From Halobellus rarus (GTDB lineage Archaea; Halobacteriota; Halobacteria; Halobacteriales; Haloferacaceae), in contig NZ_JANHDI010000004.1 of the NCBI RefSeq assembly GCF_024494595.1, forward strand, positions 281,662 through 345,661: a DNA stretch of 64,000 nucleotides, read 5' to 3'. The notes below the pieces were generated by a model. The model was not told the DNA's origin. It searched no databases and saw only the letters and a program-made list of their open reading frames with translations. Position numbers and translations under genes: made by a program. Below, one piece after another: positions 26,279 through 34,892 of the stretch (the first letter of the stretch is position 1; the number at the start of each line of letters is the position of its first letter).

Positions 26279-26436
26279 TCATACCGACTTCACCTCCGAG
26301 AGCGACGGCGTCGTCCCGTCGACGCTGTTCGCCCGGGCCGCCCCGCGGCCGCAGCATATGTGACCCGAGAACACGCCCCTGTGAGCCGCGGGATAGTGTC
26401 GTTTAATTCCGTCGGCGGCGGCGTTCCGAACACGGA

Positions 26437-27732
26437 ATGACGGGACGCGCCAGCGGTGCGCTCGGGCTCCTTCGGGACCGCGAGTTCGCCGCGCTGTCCG
26501 GGGTCGCCTTCGCTCGGAGTCAGGCGTACTCGACGATCCTCATCGCGCTGGCGCTGTACGCCGACCAGTTCGGAACGACCGGCGTCGTCGAGGGGTTGTT
26601 CGGGACGGCCTTCGCCATCGCGCAGTTGCTCGTCGTCCTGCCGCTCGGACGGAAAGTGGACACCGGCAACGCCAAGCACTTCCTGCTCGCGGGGCTGGCG
26701 CTCAACGTCGCGGTCTTCGTCGGGTTCGCGCTCGTCCAGAACTCGATCCACGTGATCCTCATCCGAGTGCTGCAGGGACTCGGTGCCAGTCTGCTGTGGG
26801 TCACCGGGTCGGCGGTGGTCGGCGAGATCAGCCCCGAAGACGGCAGCGGCCGCTGGCTCGGCGCGTACAATCAGGTCGGGGCCTTCTCCAGTCTCGCCGG
26901 CGACGTCGTGGGTGGGTACCTCCTCTACGCTTACGACTTCGTCTGGGCGTACGCGGCGCTGACGGCGGTCACGATCCTCGCGTTCGGCCTCGTGTGGCGG
27001 CACCTCCGGGACGACCCCGGCGGCCGGAAGGACCCCGACGAAGCCACCGGGATGGAGACCATCCGGGCGCTCCTGGCCCGGCCGATGATCCGGTCGCTCG
27101 TGATCTTCAGGCTCGGGTTCTCGGTCGGCAAGATGGCGGTGATCATCTTCCTGCCGATCTTCGCGCGCACTGAGTTCGGGATTAACGCCTTCGCGATCGG
27201 GTGGATCCTCGCCGGCGGGAAGCTGACGAAGTCGATCTTCCAGGGGTACATGGGCGATCTGACCGACCGGATCGGCAGGCGGTACTGGTTCGTCGTCGGC
27301 GGCGCGCTGCTGTACGGACTCGGGACGGCGCTCATCCCCCTTGCGCTCTTTTTCGAGGGGGCGATCCGACCGATCAGCTTCGAGGCGTTCGGCCGAACGC
27401 AGGTCCTCGGCGGGGCCTTCTTCGCGCTCTTCGCCGCCTACGGAATCCTCGGCATCGCCGACAGCGTCCGTCTGCCAGCGAGTATGGCGCTGTTCGTCGA
27501 AGAGGGCGAACGGCTGGACTCCGTCGCGTCCAGTATGTCGCTCCGCTCGATCGCCTGGAAGGTCGGGCAAGTCACCGGTCCCGTCCTCGTCGGGGGGATC
27601 AAAGACGCCGTCTCGACGACGATGGCCTTCCTCACCGCCGCGGCGTTCATCGCCGTCGCCACGGGCGTCTTCGTCGTGACGTACCTGCGAACGCGGGAGA
27701 CGCCGGCTACGACGCCCGCGATCGGGGACTGA
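26437..27732 (+). CDS. Major facilitator superfamily transporter
   Basis: A 431-residue protein with twelve predicted transmembrane segments. MFS loop motifs are visible as PLGRKVDTGNAKH between helices 2 and 3 and GYMGDLTDRIGRRYW between 8 and 9. The substrate is unknown; sequence features resemble drug or sugar exporters only in a general way. It lies just downstream of the SRP RNA but has its own spacing of about 160 bp. Confidence 0.88.
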   Translation: MTGRASGALGLLRDREFAALSGVAFARSQAYSTILIALALYADQFGTTGVVEGLFGTAFAIAQLLVVLPLGRKVDTGNAKHFLLAGLALNVAVFVGFALVQNSIHVILIRVLQGLGASLLWVTGSAVVGEISPEDGSGRWLGAYNQVGAFSSLAGDVVGGYLLYAYDFVWAYAALTAVTILAFGLVWRHLRDDPGGRKDPDEATGMETIRALLARPMIRSLVIFRLGFSVGKMAVIIFLPIFARTEFGINAFAIGWILAGGKLTKSIFQGYMGDLTDRIGRRYWFVVGGALLYGLGTALIPLALFFEGAIRPISFEAFGRTQVLGGAFFALFAAYGILGIADSVRLPASMALFVEEGERLDSVASSMSLRSIAWKVGQVTGPVLVGGIKDAVSTTMAFLTAAAFIAVATGVFVVTYLRTRETPATTPAIGD

Positions 27733-27794
27733 CGTCGGGGGAGTGATCCGACTGCGATCGGTGAAGCTCCGTTCCGGGCCGGCTCCGAACCGGG

Positions 27795-28580
27795 TTAGTC
27801 CCACGCCCCGAGGCTCGCCTGCAGGTCGCGCGTCGTCGCCTCCGGGGTCGCCTCGTAGCCGACGAGGTCGCGCAGATCGACGGCGTAGGTGCTTCCCGCG
27901 CGGTCGAGGACCAGCAACCGGCCCTTGACGCCGCGGACAGTCCCGGTGGCGATAGTCTCCGCGACCGGGCGATCCCGGAGATCGAGGCCGTAGTCGAACG
28001 TGTAGCGGTCGTCCTCGTCGACGCCGAGATCGGACAGAAGCGCGTCCCACGCGTCGGCGTCGACGTCGCGGTGGAACCCCGCGCGTTTCTTCGGGATCCG
28101 GATCCGGTCGGGGATCTCCGCGGCGATTTCGGCCTCGCGCTCGCGGGCGATACGACCGTCGGGGACCACGGCGAGGAGCGCGCCGCGGTCCGCGCCCTGC
28201 TCGCGAAGCCGCGTCTCCAGTCGCCACTCCTTCGTGACGCCCACCTTGAACGTGTCCGGCGCGAACGCCGCGAGGTAGATCGCGTGGGGTTCGAGGCAGT
28301 CCATCTCGTCCTTGAGACACGTGCCGGTGCACTTCGCACAGACCCACGTCGAGCGGTGCTGCGGGCAGTGCGGGGCGGTCGGATTCGAGCAGGGGACGTG
28401 TCCGCCATCGGTGATCGTCCCGGCGCAGTGGCGCTCCCCGAGCGTGTACGCGAGTTCGGTTCCCGGGTCCAGCGGAACGAACTCGACGGTGCCGGGGACG
28501 TCGGTGTCGGACGCGTTGTCGCTGGCCGCTCGGCTCACGTAGAGTCCCGGATCGTCCGTGTCGTAGCCGACGAACTGCAC
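27795..28580 (-). CDS. DUF2797 family protein with zinc-finger-like Cys/His cluster
   Basis: A 261-residue protein. A Cys/His-rich region in the first half (HCAGTITDGGHVPCSNP, HCPQHRSTWVCAKCTGTC) could bind two zinc ions. The following segment YLAAFAPDTFKVGVTKEWRLETRLREQGA resembles the core of GIY-YIG nucleases (a strand, then K-V-G-x-T and an Arg-rich helix). The family is conserved in haloarchaea and some bacteria but functionally uncharacterised. A nucleic-acid role is an inference from the GIY-YIG-like part. Confidence 0.78.
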   Translation of the reverse strand: MQFVGYDTDDPGLYVSRAASDNASDTDVPGTVEFVPLDPGTELAYTLGERHCAGTITDGGHVPCSNPTAPHCPQHRSTWVCAKCTGTCLKDEMDCLEPHAIYLAAFAPDTFKVGVTKEWRLETRLREQGADRGALLAVVPDGRIAREREAEIAAEIPDRIRIPKKRAGFHRDVDADAWDALLSDLGVDEDDRYTFDYGLDLRDRPVAETIATGTVRGVKGRLLVLDRAGSTYAVDLRDLVGYEATPEATTRDLQASLGAWD

Positions 28581-28729
28581 GAGTCATCGTAGCGACCGGG
28601 GCGTGAAAGCGATGCCGTTCCTCGTGTCTGCCGATGGGGTCGTCGGGTCCAGCCAGCGGTTCTGTGTCCACCCACCCCGCGGGTCGCCGAAGCGAAGCCC
28701 CTTAGCGCCCGCCCCGCCTCGAACCGCGT

Positions 28730-29320
28730 ATGAACGACACACCAGAGGTGGCCGTCCTCCGGTACGGCCACCGCCCGGGGCGGGACGACCGGATGACGAC
28801 GCACGTCGGCCTGACCGCGCGGGCGCTCGGCGCGGACCGCGTGATCTTCCCCGACAACGCCGGGCAGTCCCAGGAGACCGTCGAGGACATCACGGAGCGG
28901 TTCGGCGGTCCCTTCGAGGTGGAACTGACGGGGCAACTGGACGCGACGATTCGCGAGTGGGAGGGGTCGGTGGTTCACCTGACGATGTACGGCGAGCGGG
29001 TGCAGGACGTGACTGGAGACGTCCGCGAGACGCACCGCGAGGAGGCGCTCCTGATCGTCGTCGGCGGCGAGAAGGTCCCCTTCGAGGTGTACGAGGAGGC
29101 CGACTGGAACGTCGGCGTCACGAACCAGCCCCACTCGGAGGTCGCGGGGCTGGCCGTCTTCCTGGACCGGCTGTTCGAGGGAAGCGAACTCGAACGGGCG
29201 TGGAAAGATGCCGACCAGCGCGTGATCCCGCAGGAACGAGGCAAGCGCGTCGTCGACGGCGGCGACCTCACGGAGGAGCACGGAGCGTCGACGAATGATA
29301 GCGGAGTCGACGGCGCGTGA
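28730..29320 (+). CDS. trm56: tRNA (cytidine(56)-2'-O)-methyltransferase
   Basis: Archaeal SPOUT methyltransferase that modifies C56 in the tRNA T-loop. The 196-residue protein has AVLRYGHRPGRDDRMTTHVG at the N-terminus, where the archaeal family carries its catalytic Arg, and the knot-forming C-terminal SAM site (LLIVVGGEKVP, WNVGVTNQPHSEVAGLAVF). The last 25 residues are a polar tail. It lies directly upstream of the TFE gene, which has its own promoter. Confidence 0.92.
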   Translation: MNDTPEVAVLRYGHRPGRDDRMTTHVGLTARALGADRVIFPDNAGQSQETVEDITERFGGPFEVELTGQLDATIREWEGSVVHLTMYGERVQDVTGDVRETHREEALLIVVGGEKVPFEVYEEADWNVGVTNQPHSEVAGLAVFLDRLFEGSELERAWKDADQRVIPQERGKRVVDGGDLTEEHGASTNDSGVDGA

Positions 29321-29347
29321 ACGCCGCGACCGACCCCGCTTCCGCAA

Positions 29348-29356
29348 CTTTAAAAC
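29348..29356 (+). promoter_or_regulatory. TATA-like element for the TFE-DUF2110 operon
   Basis: CTTTAAAAC centred about 29 nt before the ATG at 29381; a leaderless mRNA is expected. Confidence 0.6.
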
Positions 29357-29380
29357 GACTGAGCGGCGCAACTGAGTACA

Positions 29381-29911
29381 ATGGCTTTTGAGGAGCTGCT
29401 GAACGACCCTGTCATCCAGAAGTACCTCCACGAGCTGGTCGGACCGACGGGGATGCCGGTGGCCGCGGCTCCGCCGGACGGCGAGGTGACCGACGAGGAA
29501 CTCGCCGAGGAGTTGGGACTCGAACTCAACGACGTCCGACGGGCGCTTTTCATCCTCTACGAGAACGACCTGGCGGAGTACCGCCGGGTCCGCGACGAGG
29601 ACTCCGGATGGCTCACCTATCTCTGGACGTTCCACTACGAGAACATCCCGGAGAACCTCCAGGAGGAGATGTACCGCCTCCTCGACGCCCTGGAGGAGCG
29701 CCTCGAGTACGAGCGGACCCACGAGTTCTACCTCTCGGAACCGGCGGGGATCCGCTTCGAGTTCTCCGAGGCGATGGAACAGGGCTTCCAGTGCCCGGAG
29801 ACGGGTGCGCCGCTGGAACCGATGGAGAACGACGACATGGTCGAGGCGATGGAGCGTCGAATCGAGGGGCTCCGCGACGAACTCAACGTCGACGTGGGCC
29901 GGGACGACTGA
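29381..29911 (+). CDS. tfe: Transcription initiation factor E subunit alpha
   Basis: Helps RNA polymerase open promoters. The 176-residue protein has the N-terminal winged helix (residues 1-90: DEELAEELGLELNDVRRALFILYENDLAEYRR) and a C-terminal region where TFE has a four-Cys zinc ribbon. Here only one Cys of the four remains: the first pair reads LSEPAG, and the second reads QCPETG. The ribbon therefore probably does not bind zinc. The stop overlaps the next start by one base (TGATG). Confidence 0.93.
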   Translation: MAFEELLNDPVIQKYLHELVGPTGMPVAAAPPDGEVTDEELAEELGLELNDVRRALFILYENDLAEYRRVRDEDSGWLTYLWTFHYENIPENLQEEMYRLLDALEERLEYERTHEFYLSEPAGIRFEFSEAMEQGFQCPETGAPLEPMENDDMVEAMERRIEGLRDELNVDVGRDD

Positions 29912-30591
29912 TGGTCGTTCTCGCAACCAAGTGCTACGTCGAGGGCGACGCCCGCGAACGCGCACTGGACAGTTTCGACTCGCTCGTCCGCAACGACGTC
30001 GGCGACCTCGAAGCGACGTGGACGATCGAGGTCCGAGAGGACGACTTCGTGAGCGTCGAACTGGACGGCGAGGACGCGACCGTCGCCGCCAACGTCCTCG
30101 CCGAGACCTGGGGCGAAGTCACGCCCGAGTTCGAGGACGGAGAGACGTACGTCGGCACGCTCGATTCCTGGGACGACGACGGCTGGACCCTCGACGCCGG
30201 TAACGGCGGGTCGATTCGGATCGCGACGGACGATCTCGGCCTCGGAACGGGGTCGGCGACGCAGATCCGCGATCGGTTCGGCGTCGTCCAGCACACGCCG
30301 CTGCGGTTCGTCGCCGGCGACGATCCCCGTCTCGCGGACGCGACCCGGGACCGCCTGTACGACTGGACGCGCGAGGAGGGAAGCGGCCGAGTCAACGTCA
30401 ACAGCGCCACCCGCGGCGAGGTCCGGGCGACGGTGAACCGGGCTGGCCACGCGACGGACATCGTGACGGTCGAACGCCTCGGACTGCTCGAACAGAGCAT
30501 CGTCTGTCCGGAGGGGACCGACCCGCCGGGGTTACTCGCCAGCATCGGCTCGTACCTCCGCTCGGAACTGAAGTGCGTCCTGACTGGCTGA
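29911..30591 (+). CDS. DUF2110 family protein
   Basis: A 226-residue archaeal protein of the DUF2110 family (VVLATKCYVEGDARERALDSF start; a middle beta-rich segment ETYVGTLDSWDDDGWTLDAG resembling a small RNA- or DNA-binding barrel; RVNVNSATRGEVRATVNRAG in the C-terminal third). It is translationally coupled to tfe, so it may act with the transcription machinery. That link rests only on operon structure. Confidence 0.8.
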   Translation: MVVLATKCYVEGDARERALDSFDSLVRNDVGDLEATWTIEVREDDFVSVELDGEDATVAANVLAETWGEVTPEFEDGETYVGTLDSWDDDGWTLDAGNGGSIRIATDDLGLGTGSATQIRDRFGVVQHTPLRFVAGDDPRLADATRDRLYDWTREEGSGRVNVNSATRGEVRATVNRAGHATDIVTVERLGLLEQSIVCPEGTDPPGLLASIGSYLRSELKCVLTG

Positions 30592-30667
30592 TACTGTCCG
30601 ACGTTCGATAGTCTGAACTGCCTCCCCGGCGAACGCATTAATCCATCTCGAACCCTCGATCCAACGT

Positions 30668-31462
30668 ATGAACCGACGCCTTCTCCTCGCGGCCGGCTGT
30701 CTCGCCCTCCTCGCGATCACCAGCGGCTGTCTCGGTATCGGGACGGGCCCCGTCTCGGCGGACCGCCTCGACAGCGACCCCGCCGAGCCCTACGAGTGGG
30801 AGGCGAACCGCACCGCCCACATCACGGTCCAGGAGAACACCCAGTTCCGGACGGTGATGGAGACGAACAGTTCGACGATCGAACTGTACCGACGCGACGG
30901 CTTCGGCGGGACGAACCCGCTCTCGGTGCAGTCGGTGCGGTACCGCTACCCCAACGGGACGGTGATCACCGGGAGCGAGATCCAGAACCGCAGCGGGGAG
31001 GTCCGGCAGACGCGCGACGAGACCATCGTCGCACTCCCCGACGGCGCGCCGCCGAGCGGCGGCGCGCTCGCGTTCACGAGCGGGGGAACGCCGAAGCGGT
31101 TCACGCTGCCGACCTACGTGGAGGGGACCTACGAGGTCGTGTTGCCGCCGGACCGTCGGCTGGACTTCCCGGTCTTCGGGCAGGTGTCGCCGCGCGGCTA
31201 CGACACGGAACTCGACGAGAACGGGCAGGTCCACGTCGTCTGGGCGGAACCGGTGACGGCGGACACCATCTCCATTCGCTTCTACCTCCAGCGTGACCTC
31301 TACATCTTCGGCGGAATCGTCGCCGTGGTCGTCGCCGTCGGCGGTGGCGGACTGTTCTACTACCGCCGGCAGATCGACCGGCTCCGGCAGCGACGCCTGG
31401 AGATGGGGATCGACGTCGAGATCGACGACGACGACGAGGGACCGCCGCCGGGGATGCGCTGA
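30668..31462 (+). CDS. Membrane-anchored lipoprotein (DUF5803-like)
   Basis: A 264-residue exported protein. The N-terminal signal ends in a lipobox, AITSGCLG (Cys near residue 21). The central extracellular part contains several N-glycosylation sequons (for example NRT, NSS, NGT). A C-terminal transmembrane helix (FGGIVAVVVAVGGGGLFYYRR) with a basic stop and an acidic cytoplasmic tail follows. It is therefore anchored at both ends. Function unknown. Confidence 0.75.
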   Translation: MNRRLLLAAGCLALLAITSGCLGIGTGPVSADRLDSDPAEPYEWEANRTAHITVQENTQFRTVMETNSSTIELYRRDGFGGTNPLSVQSVRYRYPNGTVITGSEIQNRSGEVRQTRDETIVALPDGAPPSGGALAFTSGGTPKRFTLPTYVEGTYEVVLPPDRRLDFPVFGQVSPRGYDTELDENGQVHVVWAEPVTADTISIRFYLQRDLYIFGGIVAVVVAVGGGGLFYYRRQIDRLRQRRLEMGIDVEIDDDDEGPPPGMR

Positions 31463-31533
31463 CCGTTCCCGCCCGGGAAGAGCACAGAACGCGGAGGCGC
31501 TGCGCTTTTGTCCGCTTCGAGTGTATCACGCGT

Positions 31534-32232
31534 ATGCGAGTCGCAGTCGTCACCGTCGGGGACGAACTCCTCTCGGGTGACACCGTCAACACGAACGCGT
31601 CGTGGCTGTGCGCGGAGTTGACCGCGCGCGGCGTCGACGTCGAGCGCGTCACCACCGTCCCGGACGACGTCGCCGACATCGCCCGCGTGGTCAACGAGTA
31701 CCGCGCCGAGCACGACGCCGTCGTCGTCACCGGCGGCCTCGGTCCCACTCACGACGACGTGACGATGGCGGGCGTCGCCGCGGCGGTGGGCCGCGACTTG
31801 GAGCCGCACGACGAGGCCCGCGAGTGGTTGACCGGCGAGGGCGGCTACACCGCCGAAGGCCTCGTCGACGGCACCACCGAGCTCCCGGCGGGGGCTCGGA
31901 TGCTCCCGAACGTCGAGGGCGTCGCACCGGGAGCCGTCGTCGAGGGGATCTACGTCCTGCCGGGCGTGCCGAGTGAAATGAAGGCGATGTTCGAGAGCGT
32001 GGCCGAGGACTTTAGCGGCGAAAAGACGTTCTCGACCGTCGTCGACGTCGACGAACCCGAGAGCGAACTGATCGACCGGTTGTCGGAGCTACGGGAGCGG
32101 TTCGACGTCACCGTCGGGAGCTACCCCGGGGATTCGGTGCGGGTGAAACTCACCGCGACCGACGAGGCCGTCGTCGACGAGGCGGCGCAGTGGCTGGCTT
32201 TGCGGGTCGACCTCGTCGAAGACGCGGAGTAG
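31534..32232 (+). CDS. MoCF-domain (molybdopterin-binding/CinA N-terminal-like) protein
   Basis: A 232-residue protein: MRVAVVTVGDELLSGDTVNTN, then VVTGGLGPTHDDVT and LPNVEGVAPGAVV with LPGVPSEMKAMF. This is the MoCF fold in the arrangement seen in CinA N-terminal domains, without the C-terminal nicotinamide-nucleotide amidase. CinA-type MoCF domains can hydrolyse ADP-ribose or bind molybdopterin; which applies here is not decidable. Confidence 0.85.
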   Translation: MRVAVVTVGDELLSGDTVNTNASWLCAELTARGVDVERVTTVPDDVADIARVVNEYRAEHDAVVVTGGLGPTHDDVTMAGVAAAVGRDLEPHDEAREWLTGEGGYTAEGLVDGTTELPAGARMLPNVEGVAPGAVVEGIYVLPGVPSEMKAMFESVAEDFSGEKTFSTVVDVDEPESELIDRLSELRERFDVTVGSYPGDSVRVKLTATDEAVVDEAAQWLALRVDLVEDAE

Positions 32233-32265
32233 TCGATCGGGGAGACGGCGCTCGTTCGTGGACGC

Positions 32266-32379
32266 TTATCGGTACAGGTAGTAGAGCCAGCCGACCGTCA
32301 TCGCGAGACTGAGCAGGAGGATCACCGCGCCGGTCTCCGCGATCGGGAGGGCCACGCCCTCGCTTGCGAGTGGAAGCAT
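32266..32379 (-). CDS. Very small single-helix membrane protein (37 aa)
   Basis: The frame reads MLPLASEGVALPIAETG, then one hydrophobic helix of about 16 residues and the tail GWLYYLYR. It is too short for most gene callers. Support: a TATA element (CTTAAA read on the plus strand at 32404-32409) exactly about 27 nt upstream of the ATG, a hydrophobic helix with an aromatic and basic end, and location in an otherwise empty gap between convergent and divergent genes. Function unknown; such proteins often join membrane complexes. Confidence 0.5.
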   Translation of the reverse strand: MLPLASEGVALPIAETGAVILLLSLAMTVGWLYYLYR

Positions 32380-32403
32380 ATCCCTCAGTTCCGGGAGATA
32401 ACT

Positions 32404-32409
32404 CTTAAA
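32404..32409 (-). promoter_or_regulatory. TATA-like element for the 37-aa membrane protein gene
   Basis: Minus-strand TTTAAG, centred about 27 nt before the ATG at 32379, inside a short AT-rich patch. Confidence 0.5.
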
Positions 32410-32522
32410 CGTTCATACTGTGGGCTGTAAGTGCCACACCCGATATCGAGTGGATTGTGCGTGCCACCCTCCGGCATCGCCGCACCGGCGGGCTTTTGCG
32501 CGCACCGCCGTTGGATTCGGGT

Positions 32523-33656
32523 ATGCGACTCGGGTTCGTGATCAACCCCATCGCGGGGATGGGCGGTCGCGTCGGACTGAAGGGAACCGACGACAAGGTC
32601 GAAGAGGTGCGCCGCCGCGGGGCGGAACCTCGCGCGCCCGAACGCGCGAGACGGGCGCTCGAAGCCCTGCGCGAGCAAGTCGGAGACGACGCCGACTTGG
32701 TGACGTGGGGCGGGTCGATGGGCGCGGACGTCGCCCGCGCGGCGGGGTTCGACGCCGAGGTGCTCGGCGGCCCCGAAAGTGAAACGGCCGCCGGCGACGA
32801 CGGAGCCGCCGTGAGCGGCGACGGAACGGCTGACGAAACCGCCCCCGAGACGAGCGCCGAGGACACCGTACGGGCCGTCGAGGCGTTTCTCGACGCGGAC
32901 GTCGACCTCGTGGTGTTCGTCGGCGGAGACGGCACCGCCGCGGACGTCGCAGAGGTCGTCGAGGGAGCCGAGACGCCGATCCTGGGCGTACCGGCGGGCG
33001 TGAAGGTCTACTCGTCGGTGTTCGCCGTCTCCCCCGAGGACGCCGCCCACGTGATCGCGACGTTCGAGCGGACCGAGCGCCGCGAGGTACTCGACATCGA
33101 CGAGGACGAGTACCGCCAGGGGGAGGTCCACCCCGAACTGCGGGCGATCGCTCGCGTTCCCGTCGCCGAGGAACTGCAGTCCTCGAAGCAGCTCGGCGGG
33201 GGCAACGTCGAGGCGCTCGCGGCGGGCGTCGCCGACGACATCCGCGAGAGCGAGAAGACGTTCGTGCTCGGCCCGGGGAGCACCGTCGGCGCGATCAAGG
33301 CGGAACTCGGCTTCGAGGGCTCGCCGCTCGGCGTCGACGTCTGGCGCGACGGCGAGGTGCTCGCCGTGGACGCGAGCGAGTCCGATATCCTGGACGCGCT
33401 CGGCCCCGACGGCGAGAACGTCGTGGTCGTCTCCCCGATCGGCGGCCAGGGGTTCGTCTTCGGTCGCGGAAATCCCCAGCTCTCGCCGGCGGTGATCCGC
33501 CGCAGCGACGTCGAAATCGTCGCCTCGCGCTCGAAGCTCGACACGATCGGCGAACTACGCGTCGACACCGACGACCCGGAGCTCGACGCCGATCTCCGCG
33601 GGTGGACGAAGGTCAGAATCGGCCGTTTCGAGCGGCGGATGATGCGGATCGCGTGA
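32523..33656 (+). CDS. ATP-NAD kinase-like protein (COG3199 type)
   Basis: A 377-residue protein of the NAD-kinase/diacylglycerol-kinase fold. The nucleotide-binding GGDGT motif is in VVFVGGDGTAADVAEVV (about residue 139), preceded by NPIAGMGGRVGLKGTD at the N-terminus, and the C-terminal GFVFGRGNPQLSP is typical of the COG3199 subgroup. A 35-residue acidic insert separates the first strands. It is distinct from classical PpnK and its true substrate is not established. Confidence 0.82.
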   Translation: MRLGFVINPIAGMGGRVGLKGTDDKVEEVRRRGAEPRAPERARRALEALREQVGDDADLVTWGGSMGADVARAAGFDAEVLGGPESETAAGDDGAAVSGDGTADETAPETSAEDTVRAVEAFLDADVDLVVFVGGDGTAADVAEVVEGAETPILGVPAGVKVYSSVFAVSPEDAAHVIATFERTERREVLDIDEDEYRQGEVHPELRAIARVPVAEELQSSKQLGGGNVEALAAGVADDIRESEKTFVLGPGSTVGAIKAELGFEGSPLGVDVWRDGEVLAVDASESDILDALGPDGENVVVVSPIGGQGFVFGRGNPQLSPAVIRRSDVEIVASRSKLDTIGELRVDTDDPELDADLRGWTKVRIGRFERRMMRIA

Positions 33657-33757
33657 TCGTTTCGGGGAAGACGCGAGGAGTAGGGACCCCGGAACCGCTC
33701 GCTCCAATTATTTTAATATTTTCAGCCATATACCCATTTTACGGGGTAGAATAGAAG

Positions 33758-33767
33758 TTATATAATT
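33758..33767 (+). promoter_or_regulatory. AT-rich promoter of the AbrB-PhoU gene
   Basis: TTATATAATT lies 44 nt before the ATG at 33811, inside an unusually AT-rich 100-bp stretch (33705-33790) that also holds ATTATTTTAATATTTT near 33706-33721. It would give a leader of about 20 nt. The second AT-rich block may be an upstream promoter or an activator site. Confidence 0.55.
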
Positions 33768-33810
33768 CACATATAGTGAGGATTAAGGTCACTGAAGGCA
33801 AGGGTGTGAT

Positions 33811-34842
33811 ATGGAGACGCGTAAGGTACAGCGGTTAGGTCCCTCGACGCTGGCGATGACGCTGCCGGCGGAGTGGGCCAAGGAACACAACGTCAACAAA
33901 GGCGACGAGGTTTCGCTCCGGATGGGCGGGAAGGGCACGCTGACGGTGCTCCCGGAGTCGGCGAGCCAGGAGGACTCCTCGGCGACGATCCGCGCGGACA
34001 ACCTCGACGCCGACTCGCTCGAACGGGCGATCGTCGCCCAGTACGTCCTCGGGCGACGGGTGATTCACATCGAGAAGAGCGACGGCGCGCTCGACTCCGA
34101 GCACATCAACGCCGTCTACAGGGCCGAAACCCAGCTGATGGGTCTCGGCGTCATCGAGGAGACGCCGGACCGGATCGCGATCCGCTGTTCGGTGGATCCC
34201 GAGGACTTCACCCTCGATAACCTCCTCGAACGGCTGGAGAACACCGGAAGCACGATGCGCGGGGAGGCGATCAAAGCGCTCGCACACGGGAACACGGACC
34301 TCGCCCAGCGCGCGCTGAACCGGGAGCGGCAGGCGAACAAGATCTTCGTGCTCCTCCTGCGGCTGATCTTCACCGCCTACCAGAACCCGAACCTCGCCCG
34401 CGCGGTCGGCTTAGAGTCGGGGTTCCCGCTGATCGGGTACCGCTCGGTCGCGAAGAACCTCGAACTGACCGCCGACAACGCCGAGGACATCGCCAACATC
34501 GCGATGAACGCCGAGGGCCACACCCTCGACGTCGATTCCGGAACGATGCGTCGGATCCGGGAGTTCACCGATCAGGTCGACAAACTCACCAAGACGGCCG
34601 TACAGTCCGTCGTCGAGCGCGATTACGACAAGACCGTCGAGTGCCGCACGCTGTTCCGACAACTGCGGGACCGCGAACAGGAGATCCTCAACGACCTCCC
34701 CGAGATGGAGAACGAGAAGCTGTTGCAGATCCGCGAGGTCCTCGTTAGCCTCCAACAGACCGCCCAGTACGCGATGCGAAACGCCGAGATCGCGGCCAAC
34801 CTGGCGCTGAACGAGGAGTCCGAACACGTCACGATCGGGTGA
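33811..34842 (+). CDS. AbrB-domain/PhoU-domain regulator
   Basis: A 343-residue protein. The N-terminus is a SpoVT/AbrB DNA-binding domain (TRKVQRLGPSTLAMTLPAEW, KGDEVSLRMGGKGTLTVLPE). The rest holds PhoU-type three-helix bundles with acidic metal positions (ELTADNAEDIANIA, DQVDKLTKTAVQSV, LFRQLRDREQEIL). In archaea this fusion is linked to phosphate-uptake control, as a DNA-binding version of PhoU. No pst genes are adjacent, so it must act in trans or on another operon. Confidence 0.87.
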   Translation: METRKVQRLGPSTLAMTLPAEWAKEHNVNKGDEVSLRMGGKGTLTVLPESASQEDSSATIRADNLDADSLERAIVAQYVLGRRVIHIEKSDGALDSEHINAVYRAETQLMGLGVIEETPDRIAIRCSVDPEDFTLDNLLERLENTGSTMRGEAIKALAHGNTDLAQRALNRERQANKIFVLLLRLIFTAYQNPNLARAVGLESGFPLIGYRSVAKNLELTADNAEDIANIAMNAEGHTLDVDSGTMRRIREFTDQVDKLTKTAVQSVVERDYDKTVECRTLFRQLRDREQEILNDLPEMENEKLLQIREVLVSLQQTAQYAMRNAEIAANLALNEESEHVTIG

Positions 34843-34892
34843 GTTCGGAGCGGCGGGCGGAACCGTCGCCCGCCGGCGACGTCGCGCAGAAA

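Noticed and set aside
26290..28671. 793-residue frame on the minus strand
   Set aside because: It covers the MFS transporter and part of the DUF2797 gene in the wrong frame, with Arg/Asp/Glu composition and no motifs.
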